Part shown: piece after piece, positions 24,330 to 33,069 of the stretch
How the letters are laid out: every line of letters starts with the position of its first letter
Numbering within the stretch: position 1 is the stretch's first letter
Assembly: GCF_014191985.1 (NCBI RefSeq)
Contig: NZ_JACHXI010000004.1
Coordinates: 215,451-279,450, forward strand
Direction: 5' to 3'
DNA length: 64,000 nucleotides
Source: Azomonas macrocytogenes
GTDB lineage: Bacteria; Pseudomonadota; Gammaproteobacteria; Pseudomonadales; Pseudomonadaceae
Notes under the pieces: generated by a model
Seen by the model: the letters and a program-made list of their open reading frames with translations, nothing else
What the model was told of the DNA's origin: nothing
Databases searched by the model: none
Position numbers and translations under genes: made by a program

Positions 24330-27300
24330 TTACGGCAGTTTAGGCGCTTGAGTAGGCGCTTGAGGTGGAATAGCGGTCGGGCCTTTCTCTGGCTCTGCAG
24401 ATTCTGAGGTGAGTTCCATCTGATGTCCTGTGCCATTGGTTAGGGTAATGTTGGTCTGGCGCGCGGCAAGCAGGATGCCGTGCTCGCTGAACTGCCGGTC
24501 GATGGCCGCACTGATTTCATCGACCACGGCCTGACGGTCACCCAATTCACGTACCAACAGACGCAGCTCGTGGATAACGGCATATTCACCGAAATTGATG
24601 AAGGCGACAGAAGGTGCCGGATCGTTCATCACGCGTGAATTGTCCTTGGCCACTTGCAGGATCAGCTTGCGTACCAGAGCCAGATCCGAATTGTAGGCCA
24701 CGCCTATCTGCATGGTGACACGTGTCACCGTATCGCTCAGGGTCCAGTTGAGCAGTTGACTGGTGATGAAAGCCTTGTTCGGTACGATGATTTCCTTGCG
24801 GTCGGCATCGGTAATGGTGGTTGCGCGAATGCGAATTTTGGTGACCGTACCCGTAAGATTATTGATGGTCACTAGATCGCCGATCCGCACCGGCCGCTCG
24901 AACAGGATGATCAGACCGGAGACGAAGTTGGCAAATATCTCCTGCAAACCGAAGCCAAGACCTACCGACAGCGCTGCCACCAGCCATTGCAACTGATCCC
25001 AGCGCACTCCGACGGCAGACAGCGTGCTGGTGATGCCAAGCGCGATGAGAATGTAGGTCAGCAGCGTGCTGGTCGCGTAGGCGCTGCCCTGGGTCAGTTT
25101 GAGTCGCGACAGAATGAAGACTTCGAACAGGCTGGGCAGGTTGCGTGCCAGGACGATTGAAATGCCGCCGATCAGCAGGGCGCTGAGCACATCCTTCAAG
25201 CTGATCGACGTCATGTTCGCGCCGCTGCCCGCCTGATACAGGATGAAGTTGTCCAGATAGGACACCACTGAGATCACATCGGACCACACCCAGTAGAGCA
25301 TCACAAAGAACAGGCCGAACAGGGTGATGCGCATCAGCCGCAGCGATTGCTGGTTGAGCTGCTCGATATTGATGGCCGGCTCTTCGATTTTGATTTCGCT
25401 CTGGTCTTGACCTTCTTCGGCGAGCTTCTTGCGCCTGTCCATCATCCGCTTGTAGGCCAAGCGCCGGGCCGCCACGCTGAGGCTGCGCACCAGCATGGCT
25501 TCGATCAGGATCCAGACTAGAAGCAGGTACAACGTATCGGTCAGACGCCCGGTCAGACGCAGGGCCGTGTAGTAATAGCCCAGCCCTACGGTCAGCGCCA
25601 AGGCCAGAGGCAGCATGCTGAAAAGCAGGCCCAGGGCCTGGCGCGGCAGGGGGGCGTTATCGCTGTTCGGCCCTTTGAGCAGGATGCGCACCAGCCCCAG
25701 GCAGATCAGCAAATAGCAGACCAGCACTGTGATGATGCCCAGCACATCGTTATCCAACCCGGCGGGCTGATGCATGGCGAAGGTCACCACGGCAACCATG
25801 ATCATGACGATGATGCCCAGGCGGCCGACTTCCCGGCGCAAGAAGGCCACTTGCTTCGGTGCCCAGCGGAAATGAACTTCTGCCATACGGGCGGGGCTGA
25901 GTATCTGGTAGGCGGTATAGAACACCAGCCAGGCTTGAGCCATCTGGAAGAAGGCTGCACTGAGGCTGACGTTTTGGCCGCGGCCATCCATTTCCAGGGC
26001 GAAACCACAAAGGGCCAGCGCCATTGCGCCCGGTAGGGCCAACAGGATATTGAGCAACAAGGCCAGCGGCGTGTGCAGCTGGGAATCCTTGTGGTAATGG
26101 CCAATGCTCTTGCCCATGGTATCCAGCTGATCGCCAATGGCCTTGCGCTTCCAAAGCATGGCGGCGATCAACACCAGCAGCGGCAGGAAGAACAGCGGCT
26201 GCTGCACGAGACCGGCACCCAATTGGGTCATCACATCCTTCCAGGGGATGCTGTCCAGTTGTGCCTGTAGTTGCTCGGGTAAGGTTTTGAACCAGCTCAG
26301 GGTCAACGGCTTGTTACTGGGAATCCAGAACATTTGCTCGTTGATGGTTTTGCTGATGGTCTGGGCTGTATCCTGCAGTTGTTTTTGATTGACCTGCAGG
26401 GTAACCGCTTCACTGAGCAGCGAGTTGAGCACCTGCTCCAGTTGCCGGAGCAGATCGCCGCGGCTTTGCAGCAGATCGAGCAGCCCCTGGCGTAGTTCGG
26501 GGGTATCTGTCCCGTCCGGCTGGCCCTGTAGCAACTGCCCGATATACGCTTGCGGATCGCTGTTTTTTTCCATCCGCTGGCTCAGATCGAACTGATACAG
26601 CCGCAGGTCGGCAATATAGTTGGTCAGGTTCGGATCCACCTCGATCTGTGGCAGCGCCTGCTGTTGCTGGATGAGGATCTTCGAAAGAACCTGGCTGCTG
26701 CTGAGTACGGAAATCTGTTCCTCAAGCGAGCGATCCGCCTGGTTCAGGTAATCGAGCTGTTGCTGAGTCTGCAGATTTTGCTGGGTCAGTTCGTTGAGCC
26801 GCTCGGTACCCCGTAGCAGATAGTTGGAAAGCTCCAGGTTTTCCGAGCTTGCCTTGGTCAGGATGGTATTGCTGGTCAGGTCTTCGGAGGCGGACGAACG
26901 GGAGATTTCCGCAACGGTCTGCTCGGACTGTTCCCGGCGCCTGTTATTGAGCTGCGTCTGTAGGGCCAGGGTTTCCTGCTGGGCACGGTTGACCTGTTCG
27001 TTGAGCAGATCCCGCCGGGCCTTGCCCAGATTGAGCATCTGGGTATTACCGGTCAGTTCCTGGCGGCGTAAGTCGATGGTGGCGCGCAAAGCGTCCTGCT
27101 CGGCTTTCAGGTTGGCGATGCGCTCCGGAGCAAGTGGCTGGCCGTTTTCCTTGTTGCTGTTGAGTATCCCTTCGATTTCCAGGGTGCGGGCCTGCTTGGT
27201 GCTGATTTCCGCCTGGGCTCGCTCCGGTCGGGTCTGGGCAGCGATGACCATACTGTTGGCATCGCTGATTGCCTTCTGCCACCCGGATAGATCTCGAACG

Positions 27301-27626
27301 CGGTCGGCAAGCCGCTGCTCCAGCTCGGGCACGGATAGGTTGGCGAAAGCTTTGCTCGGATCGAGCGCCGCAGTGGCGCGCAGACGAGCCAGTTCGCGTT
27401 CGGCTGTCCGGGTTTGCTGGGGCGCTGCCGCCAACTGTTCCTTCAGTTCGGCCAGGCTTTGCTGCCGGCTCTTGGCCTGGTCGAGCAGTGCCTTGGTCTG
27501 GTCGGCGAGACTTGTCTCGGAGGCCGGAGCGGGCTGCGCGGCCGTATTCGGCGCGGCTTGGATGAGTTGTGGAAGGGTGGTCAGGGCGATAAGTATGGCG
27601 AGCAGGACGTTACGCAAAGATGGCAT
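24330..27626 (-). CDS. mscK: Large mechanosensitive channel of MscK/KefA type
   Basis: Potassium-dependent mechanosensitive channel of 1098 residues in the inner membrane. A signal peptide is cleaved near IQAAPNTAAQ. A large periplasmic domain (about residues 25-470) is rich in Gln and coiled coil. About eleven membrane helices follow, the last being the pore-lining MscS helix (SVGLGFGLQEIFANFVSGLIILFERPVRIGD), then the MscS beta and C-terminal domains. The C-terminus is Pro-rich (PTAIPPQAPTQAPKLP). The mscK-selO neighbourhood is conserved in Pseudomonas. Role: relief of osmotic downshock. Confidence 0.92.
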   Translation of the reverse strand: MPSLRNVLLAILIALTTLPQLIQAAPNTAAQPAPASETSLADQTKALLDQAKSRQQSLAELKEQLAAAPQQTRTAERELARLRATAALDPSKAFANLSVPELEQRLADRVRDLSGWQKAISDANSMVIAAQTRPERAQAEISTKQARTLEIEGILNSNKENGQPLAPERIANLKAEQDALRATIDLRRQELTGNTQMLNLGKARRDLLNEQVNRAQQETLALQTQLNNRRREQSEQTVAEISRSSASEDLTSNTILTKASSENLELSNYLLRGTERLNELTQQNLQTQQQLDYLNQADRSLEEQISVLSSSQVLSKILIQQQQALPQIEVDPNLTNYIADLRLYQFDLSQRMEKNSDPQAYIGQLLQGQPDGTDTPELRQGLLDLLQSRGDLLRQLEQVLNSLLSEAVTLQVNQKQLQDTAQTISKTINEQMFWIPSNKPLTLSWFKTLPEQLQAQLDSIPWKDVMTQLGAGLVQQPLFFLPLLVLIAAMLWKRKAIGDQLDTMGKSIGHYHKDSQLHTPLALLLNILLALPGAMALALCGFALEMDGRGQNVSLSAAFFQMAQAWLVFYTAYQILSPARMAEVHFRWAPKQVAFLRREVGRLGIIVMIMVAVVTFAMHQPAGLDNDVLGIITVLVCYLLICLGLVRILLKGPNSDNAPLPRQALGLLFSMLPLALALTVGLGYYYTALRLTGRLTDTLYLLLVWILIEAMLVRSLSVAARRLAYKRMMDRRKKLAEEGQDQSEIKIEEPAINIEQLNQQSLRLMRITLFGLFFVMLYWVWSDVISVVSYLDNFILYQAGSGANMTSISLKDVLSALLIGGISIVLARNLPSLFEVFILSRLKLTQGSAYATSTLLTYILIALGITSTLSAVGVRWDQLQWLVAALSVGLGFGLQEIFANFVSGLIILFERPVRIGDLVTINNLTGTVTKIRIRATTITDADRKEIIVPNKAFITSQLLNWTLSDTVTRVTMQIGVAYNSDLALVRKLILQVAKDNSRVMNDPAPSVAFINFGEYAVIHELRLLVRELGDRQAVVDEISAAIDRQFSEHGILLAARQTNITLTNGTGHQMELTSESAEPEKGPTAIPPQAPTQAPKLP

Positions 27627-27876
27627 TGGACTACGGGTCTACTGCTGATTGCGGGAGAGGCAGTCTAACAGGCTTGAGCTGTTGGACCAGATGCAACAGG
27701 ATTATTCCGAGGGCCGACCCAGGGCATTAAACCCGGGGCCGGGCTACCAGCATCGAGAAATTTCAGGCCGATTTTCATTGGCTTTGCGGGACATTCCCGG
27801 CTTTGCCGGAGGCGATTGAGAGCCCCTCTTCCACTGGCGGGAGAAAGGAAGCCGCTGGTCGGATGTTCCGGCTGTT

Positions 27877-28083
27877 TCAGGGATTTTCCTGCAAGCGGCG
27901 TTGCGTAACCGGGATGCCGCCGATGCCCCAGTTATCCGTATCCACCTCATCGATTACCACTACGGTAGTTGCCGGATTCTTGCCCAGGACATCCACCAGT
28001 AACTGCGTGGCGCCTTCAATCAGGCGCTGCTTCTGCTCGGCGGTAGCGCCCTCGCGGGTGATTTTGATATTCACGTATGGCAT
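27877..28083 (-). CDS. 4-oxalocrotonate tautomerase family protein
   Basis: 68 residues, starting MPYVNIKITREG. The initiator is removed in this family, leaving the catalytic Pro1, and this fixes the start at 28083 rather than the upstream in-frame ATG at 28092. Conserved features are the ITREG beta strand and the helix EQKQRLIEGATQLLVDVLGK, ending with WGIGGIPV. It probably forms a small hexameric or dimeric tautomerase. Its start is 1 bp after the MFS stop, so the two are co-transcribed. Substrate unknown. Confidence 0.88.
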   Translation of the reverse strand: MPYVNIKITREGATAEQKQRLIEGATQLLVDVLGKNPATTVVVIDEVDTDNWGIGGIPVTQRRLQENP

Positions 28084-28084
28084 T

Positions 28085-29263
28085 TCAGTCAATCCTCGTC
28101 TTGGGGGTGGAAGGTGTCAGCCAGGCCCAGAACCAGGCCCAGAGCAGGGCGCCGGCGCCGATGGCGAAACTCTGGGTCAGGTCGCCGCCATGGGCCAGCC
28201 AGAGCTCCGCCAGCCAGGGGCCGAGCAACTGAGCCACGCCGTACAGGGCGATCAGCGCGGCCGACAGGCGAATGCCCTGGTGCGGTTGCAGGTGCCGCGC
28301 CAGGCGCTGGGTCAGCAGGACGCTGCCGGCGAAGGTGCCGCCCACCAGCAAGGCACACAGCAGCACCCCGGTGTGTCCCGGCCACAGCAGGGGCGCGGCG
28401 GCGCCCAGCGCCTGTAAAGGGTAGCTGGCCGCCAGCGCACGGCGGTCGCCCAGGCGGGCTCCCAGGTGATTCCACAGTGGGATGCTGGCCAGGCAGGCGA
28501 TCGCGGTCCATTGCCAGGCCCCGGTGATCAGCGGGTCGCCGGCGGGCAACAGTTGCCGGGCCAGGGTCGGTAGAAAGGTCATCGGCAAGATGTAGCCCAG
28601 GCCGGCACCGGCGTAGGCCAGAAAAAGCGGAATGCTGATCCGGTCGAACAGCGTTTCGGGTGCGGTGGCGACCCGGGCCGGAATGGTGATTTTCAGGCGT
28701 CCCAGTTGCCAACTGCTGAGGAGCGCCAGTGGCAGGGCCAGCGCCGCCATCGGCCACCAGCGCTGGGCGCTGTGTAACTGTTCGGTGGGTAGATTGGCCA
28801 GAACATTGGAAACGAGCAGGCCGATGGGAACGCCTAGGTAGACGAGGCCGCTGAGCCCGGCTCGCTGCCGCTGGGCCAGCCATTCCAGCACCAGTGCCGG
28901 CGCCATGACAAATACCAGGCCATTGCTGATGCCATTGGCCAGGCGTAGCCAAAGCAGCAGATCGTAGTCAGCGGTAAAGCCCTGGGCCAGGGTTAGCAAG
29001 GCATTCGTCAGCAGCGCCACCGGCAAGCCGATACGCAGGCGTGACGGACGGTGCATGACCAGCGCCAGCAAGGCGCCAAGCAGATAGCCGATATAGTTCC
29101 AGGTCGCCAGGCGCGCACCCTGTTCCAGATCGATCAGGCCATCGGCAATCAGGTAGGGCAGGAGCGGGGTAAAGGCGAAACGCCCGAGCGAATGCACTAC
29201 GACCAGAGCCGTACTGCCGGCGAGCAGAGCAAGCGCGATTCTGAGCGGTGGCGTCGAGTTCAT
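28085..29263 (-). CDS. MFS transporter, YbfB/YjiJ family
   Basis: 392 residues with about twelve membrane helices. It begins with a cytoplasmic N-terminus and a first helix containing LGRFAFTPLLPYLIADG, typical of the YbfB/YjiJ branch, with MHRPSRLRIG in the loop after helix 2. It is divergent from a LysR gene 90 bp away, which probably regulates it, and co-transcribed with the tautomerase. The substrate is unknown; an organic acid or aromatic product would fit a tautomerase partner, but that is inference. Confidence 0.85.
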   Translation of the reverse strand: MNSTPPLRIALALLAGSTALVVVHSLGRFAFTPLLPYLIADGLIDLEQGARLATWNYIGYLLGALLALVMHRPSRLRIGLPVALLTNALLTLAQGFTADYDLLLWLRLANGISNGLVFVMAPALVLEWLAQRQRAGLSGLVYLGVPIGLLVSNVLANLPTEQLHSAQRWWPMAALALPLALLSSWQLGRLKITIPARVATAPETLFDRISIPLFLAYAGAGLGYILPMTFLPTLARQLLPAGDPLITGAWQWTAIACLASIPLWNHLGARLGDRRALAASYPLQALGAAAPLLWPGHTGVLLCALLVGGTFAGSVLLTQRLARHLQPHQGIRLSAALIALYGVAQLLGPWLAELWLAHGGDLTQSFAIGAGALLWAWFWAWLTPSTPKTRID

Positions 29264-29353
29264 GTCAAGGTCCGTTTGAGGGCTTGATCCAACCTTAGCC
29301 GTTGCCTGTATGTGACCAGTAATGAAAAATAATGAACCTTGCTTTCACTATGA

Positions 29354-30271
29354 GTGAATAAGTTGTCCATTTCCTCCTGGCAACGCCTCAATCCGCAGTT
29401 GCTACGCTATTTTCTCGCGGTCAGCCGGGCCGGCTCCCTGAGCGAGGCTGCCAGGCAACTGCATTGCGTACCGTCGAATGTCTCGGCGCGGCTGCGGCAA
29501 CTCGAAACGCAACTGGGCGTCGCGCTCTTGCAGCGTGGGGCGCAGCGGCTGAGCTTGACGCCAGCGGGGGAACGGTTGTTGCCGCACGCCCAGCAGTTGG
29601 AGCTGCTCTGCCAGGCGGCCTGGCGCAGTGTCCAGGACGATGGCTGGGCCGGCGAGTTGCGCTTTGGTTCGATGGAAGCCACGGCGGCGGTGCGCCTGCC
29701 GGAAGTGTTGGCGGCGTTCCATCGCGATGCACCGAACGTCAGCCTCAGCCTGATTACCGGTACCAGCCGGCATCTGCTCGACGAGGTGCTGGCCGGTCGG
29801 CTGGATGCTGCATTGGTCGGCGGTCCTTGCGAGCATCCGCAATTGCACAGCGAAACGATCTGGCATGAAGAACTGATGCTGGTCACGCCGGCCGGCGCGG
29901 TAGTGGAAACCCTGCTGCGCGAGCCGCTGACCCTGCTCGGTTTCCCCTCTGGCTGCCATTATCGCGAGCGTCTGGAGCGCTGGAGCGAGCGCCACGAATT
30001 GAAGGTCAAGGCTCGGCAAAGCTATGGTTCGATCGACGCAATCCTTGGCGGTATTGCCGTCGGCATGGGGATTGGCTTGCTGCCGCGCAGCCTGCTGGAG
30101 GCGCATCCACGCGGGCGGCTAGTCGTTTCCCGAGCGATTGAAAGCGATCTTGCCGCGGCGCCCACTTTGTTGATGCGCCGACACGATGTCCCGGCCCATC
30201 CGGCCCTGGAACATCTGCGCGAATTGCTGGGCCGACCGCTGCAATCGCTTGCGCGGGCTGCTAACGGCTAA
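29354..30271 (+). CDS. LysR-family transcriptional regulator
   Basis: 305 residues with an N-terminal winged HTH (LLRYFLAVSRAGSLSEAARQLHCVPSNVSARLRQLE) and a periplasmic-binding-like effector domain. The start is GTG 29354; a TTG at 29363 is an alternative. A perfect inverted repeat TTCACT-ATG-AGTGAA (29344-29358) overlaps the start and could be an autoregulatory site. An AATGAA direct repeat lies just upstream in the 90-bp intergenic region. It is divergent from the MFS-tautomerase pair, its likely target. Confidence 0.9.
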   Translation: MNKLSISSWQRLNPQLLRYFLAVSRAGSLSEAARQLHCVPSNVSARLRQLETQLGVALLQRGAQRLSLTPAGERLLPHAQQLELLCQAAWRSVQDDGWAGELRFGSMEATAAVRLPEVLAAFHRDAPNVSLSLITGTSRHLLDEVLAGRLDAALVGGPCEHPQLHSETIWHEELMLVTPAGAVVETLLREPLTLLGFPSGCHYRERLERWSERHELKVKARQSYGSIDAILGGIAVGMGIGLLPRSLLEAHPRGRLVVSRAIESDLAAAPTLLMRRHDVPAHPALEHLRELLGRPLQSLARAANG

Positions 30272-30298
30272 AATGCGCGGCCTTCCAGGAGTCTTACG

Positions 30299-31147
30299 AT
30301 GAACTATCGCCACGCCTTTCATGCTGGTAACCATGCCGATGTCCTCAAGCACCTGGTCCTGTCGCGGATATTGGCCCTGCTGGCGCGCAAGGACGCGCCC
30401 TATGCCTATCTCGACAGCCATGCCGGTACCGGGCTCTATGATCTGGCCGGCACGCAGGCCAGCCGTACCGGGGAATGGCTGCAAGGTATCGACCGGCTCT
30501 GGCAGGCAGACGCCGCACCGGCGTTGTTGACCGACTACCTGAATGCCGTGCGGGCATTTAATCCGGATGGCCGGTTGCGCTATTACCCTGGCTCGCCCGA
30601 ATTGGCGCGCCGTCTGGCACGCCCGCAGGACCGCCTGCACCTGAACGAGAAGCACCCGGAGGATGGCGCGCTGCTCAAGGACAACATGCGCGGCGATCCG
30701 CGCGTTGCCGTGCATCTCGGCGAAGGTTGGCAAGTGCCGCGAGCCTTGTTGCCGACTGCCGAAAAGCGCGTGGTTCTACTGATCGACCCGCCGTTCGAGC
30801 AGGCCGATGAATTGTCGCGTTGTGTGCAAGCCTTGCAGGAGGCCATCGGTCGTATGCGCCAGACCATCGCGGTCATCTGGTACCCGATCAAGGACGAGCG
30901 CCAGCTCAAGCGGTTCTATCAGGATCTGGCCCGCTCCGGCGCACCCAAGCTATTGCGCGCCGAGCTGCTGGTGCATCCGGCCGACGCAGCCGAACGTCTG
31001 AACGGTTCGGGTCTGGTCATCGCCAATCCGCCGTGGGGCCTGGAGGATGAACTGGAATCGCTGTTGCCCTGGCTGGCCGGGCAGTTGGCCCAGAGCCAGG
31101 GCAACTGGCGGCTGGATTGGTTGATCGAAGAGCAAAAAAGCCGGTAA
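30299..31147 (+). CDS. rlmJ: 23S rRNA (adenine-2030-N6)-methyltransferase RlmJ
   Basis: Methylates A2030 of 23S rRNA using S-adenosylmethionine. It has 282 residues starting MNYRHAFHAGNHADVLKH, the family signature. The SAM-binding segment YLDSHAGTGLYDL and the N6-methyltransferase catalytic motif IDPPFE are present. A 27-bp gap from the LysR stop holds a GGAG-type ribosome site. A hairpin follows between it and convergent srkA. Confidence 0.95.
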   Translation: MNYRHAFHAGNHADVLKHLVLSRILALLARKDAPYAYLDSHAGTGLYDLAGTQASRTGEWLQGIDRLWQADAAPALLTDYLNAVRAFNPDGRLRYYPGSPELARRLARPQDRLHLNEKHPEDGALLKDNMRGDPRVAVHLGEGWQVPRALLPTAEKRVVLLIDPPFEQADELSRCVQALQEAIGRMRQTIAVIWYPIKDERQLKRFYQDLARSGAPKLLRAELLVHPADAAERLNGSGLVIANPPWGLEDELESLLPWLAGQLAQSQGNWRLDWLIEEQKSR

Positions 31148-31161
31148 CGGAGCTGAAAGCT

Positions 31162-31194
31162 GGGCGAAAAAGTCGAATTTGCGCCTTTTCGCCC
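31162..31194. terminator. Hairpin between convergent rlmJ and srkA
   Basis: GGGCGAAAA (31162-31170) / TTTTCGCCC (31186-31194), a perfect 9-bp stem, overlaps a second inverted repeat AATTTG/CAAATT. T-rich sequence follows on the plus strand only weakly. Probably a bidirectional terminator for the two convergent genes. Confidence 0.6.
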
Positions 31195-31202
31195 AAATTT
31201 GG

Positions 31203-32177
31203 CTAAAAGAGCCGCAACGGTTCTTCGTCCAGTGCGGCCATTTGCTCGCGCAGGGTCAGGATCTGGTCGCCCCAATAGCGCTCGCTACCGAACCAGGGAA
31301 AGCTCTGCGGGAAGGCCGGGTCGTCCCAGCGCCGTGCCAGCCAGGCACTGTAATGCAGCAGGCGCAGAGCACGCAGTGGTTCGATCAGGCGCAACTGGCG
31401 GGCATCGAAATCGAAGAATTCCTGATAACCCTCCACCAGCTCGGCCAACTGGGCGAGCCGTTCCTGCCGCGAACCCGCCAGCATCATCCACAGATCCTGC
31501 ATGGCCGGGCCGCTGCGGCAGTCGTCCAGATCGACCAGCAGCAGTTGCTCGTCGCGGCTGAGAATATTGCCCGGATGGCAATCACCGTGCAGGCGGATCG
31601 AGGCAAACGGCGTGCTGGCGAAGGCCGTCTCGACGCGCTCCAGCAGGTGCCTGGCCACCGACTCGTAGGCCGGGCGCAGGCTTTGCGGCACGAAGCCACC
31701 GTCGAGCAGAGTGGCCAGCGAAGCGTGACCGAAATTCTGTACGCCGAGCTGTTCTCGATGCCTGAATGGCTGGCTTGCGCCGATGGCATGCAGGCGCCCC
31801 AGCAACTGGCCGAAGCGAAACATCTGGTCCAGGTTGTCCGGCTCCGGTGCACGGCCGCCGCGCCGGGGGAACAGGGCGAAGCGAAAGCTTGCGTGCTCGA
31901 AGAGGGTTTCACCCTCCTGCACCAGTGGTGCGATGACTGGCACTTCGTGTCCGGCCAGCTCCAGGGTGAAGGCGTGCTCTTCGCGGATTGCCGCATCCGA
32001 CCAGCGTTGCGGGCGATAGAATTTGGCGATCAGGGGTTGGCTGTCCTCGATGCCGACCTGGTAGACGCGATTCTCGTAGCTGTTCAGTGCCAGCACGCGG
32101 GCGTCGCTCAGGTGGCCAAGGCTTTCCACTGCATCCAGGACCAGATCGGGCGTAAGGGCGTCGAAGGGATGGCTCAT
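31203..32177 (-). CDS. srkA: Stress response kinase A (YihE/RdoA family)
   Basis: Ser/Thr-type kinase fold of the APH superfamily, which in E. coli protects against stress-induced death. It has 324 residues from MSHPFDALTPDLVLDAVE. A longer frame upstream would translate the heptamer repeat and is rejected. Motifs are the nucleotide loop LNSYENRVYQV, the lysine in LIAKFYRPQRW, the catalytic loop LHGDCHPGNIL and the metal-binding VDLDDCRSGPA. It lies downstream of comF on the same strand. Confidence 0.93.
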   Translation of the reverse strand: MSHPFDALTPDLVLDAVESLGHLSDARVLALNSYENRVYQVGIEDSQPLIAKFYRPQRWSDAAIREEHAFTLELAGHEVPVIAPLVQEGETLFEHASFRFALFPRRGGRAPEPDNLDQMFRFGQLLGRLHAIGASQPFRHREQLGVQNFGHASLATLLDGGFVPQSLRPAYESVARHLLERVETAFASTPFASIRLHGDCHPGNILSRDEQLLLVDLDDCRSGPAMQDLWMMLAGSRQERLAQLAELVEGYQEFFDFDARQLRLIEPLRALRLLHYSAWLARRWDDPAFPQSFPWFGSERYWGDQILTLREQMAALDEEPLRLF

Positions 32178-32210
32178 GGTTGGCTCCGGATGGTTGGTTC
32201 TACAGTCTAT

Positions 32211-32259
32211 CCTGAAGCCTGAAGCCTGAAGCCTGAAGCCTGAAGCCTGAAGCCTGAAG
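32211..32259. repeat. Seven perfect tandem copies of a 7-bp unit
   Basis: CCTGAAG is repeated seven times without interruption (49 bp), in the 86-bp gap between the comF stop and the srkA start. The unit length is not a multiple of three and copy number probably varies by slippage. It lies 34 bp upstream of the srkA ATG, within its leader or promoter. Confidence 0.95.
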
Positions 32260-32263
32260 CTGC

Positions 32264-32968
32264 TCAATCTCCAGGCTTGGGGGTACGCGCCAGGCAATAG
32301 ACATCCACTCGTTGCGCACCGGCCTGCTTGAGTACGCGGGCAATGGCCTCGGCAGTGGCACCGGTGGTGAGCACATCGTCCACCACGGCGATGTGCCGGT
32401 TTTCCAGCGTGTGGCCGGGAAGCAGGGCAAAGACCTGGCGTAGATTGCGGCGCCGGGCTACGGCGTCCAGTTGCTGCTGGGCCGGGGTTTCCCGGGTGCG
32501 CCGCAGCAGGTGCGGGTTGCAGGGAATACCCAGCATGCGGGCCAGCCAGTCGGCCAGCATTCCGGCCTGGTTGAAGCCGCGCTGCCGCAGGCGCTGGCGC
32601 GACAAGGGGACCGGCAGCAACATTTCCGGGCGCGTCAGTCCTTCACCGTAAGCATGTTCGAGGTGCTGTTGCAGTTGTTCGGCGAGGATGCGGCCGCTGG
32701 GCCAGTCGGCCCGGTGCTTGAAGCGGCCGATCAGGCTGTCGACCGGAAAGGCGAAGCGCCAGGGGGCTTGCACGTGGTCGAAGGTCGGTAGGCGTTTCAG
32801 GCATTCGCCGCAGATCTGGCCAGTGACCGGCAGGGGCAGGGCGCAGATCCGGCAATGAGCGCCAAGCCAGGGCAGTTCGAGTTCGCAAGCGGAGCAGATG
32901 GGCTGAGAGTCGCTGGGCTCGTCACAGAGTAGACAGGTCTGTTCTTTTTTTAACCACTTGTAAACCAT
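32264..32968 (-). CDS. comF: ComF family protein
   Basis: Homologue of the competence/DNA-uptake protein ComF (GntX). It has 234 residues starting at MVYKWLKKEQTCLLC. An N-terminal zinc ribbon has CLLC, CSAC, CRIC and CGEC pairs. A C-terminal phosphoribosyltransferase domain has VVDDVLTTGATAEA. The start codon lies inside the divergent BirA-type operator, so comF may be partly co-regulated with the biotin genes. The comF-bioB divergence is conserved in Pseudomonas. Biochemical role unsettled in the family. Confidence 0.9.
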   Translation of the reverse strand: MVYKWLKKEQTCLLCDEPSDSQPICSACELELPWLGAHCRICALPLPVTGQICGECLKRLPTFDHVQAPWRFAFPVDSLIGRFKHRADWPSGRILAEQLQQHLEHAYGEGLTRPEMLLPVPLSRQRLRQRGFNQAGMLADWLARMLGIPCNPHLLRRTRETPAQQQLDAVARRRNLRQVFALLPGHTLENRHIAVVDDVLTTGATAEAIARVLKQAGAQRVDVYCLARTPKPGD

Positions 32969-32989
32969 GATTCCTTTCCTGGTTGACAG
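32958..32989. promoter_or_regulatory. BirA-type biotin operator
   Basis: TTGTAAACC (32958-32966), 14-bp spacer, GGTTGACAG (32981-32989). The known BirA operator is TTGTAAACC-N14/15-GGTTTACAA, so only two positions of the right arm differ. The right arm contains TTGACA, a possible -35. The site is 81 bp upstream of bioB and covers the comF start, as expected for biotin repression of bioB. Binding is predicted from sequence only. Confidence 0.8.
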
Positions 32990-33069
32990 TGTTTGGAGGA
33001 TTAGTTGACCATTCTTGCCCATCCTCTCCGAATATGTCACCGCACTGCGTACCAGCCCAAGGAATGCCC

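Noticed and set aside
32211..32259. CRISPR-like array
   Set aside because: The 7-bp units are contiguous without spacers; it is a simple tandem repeat.
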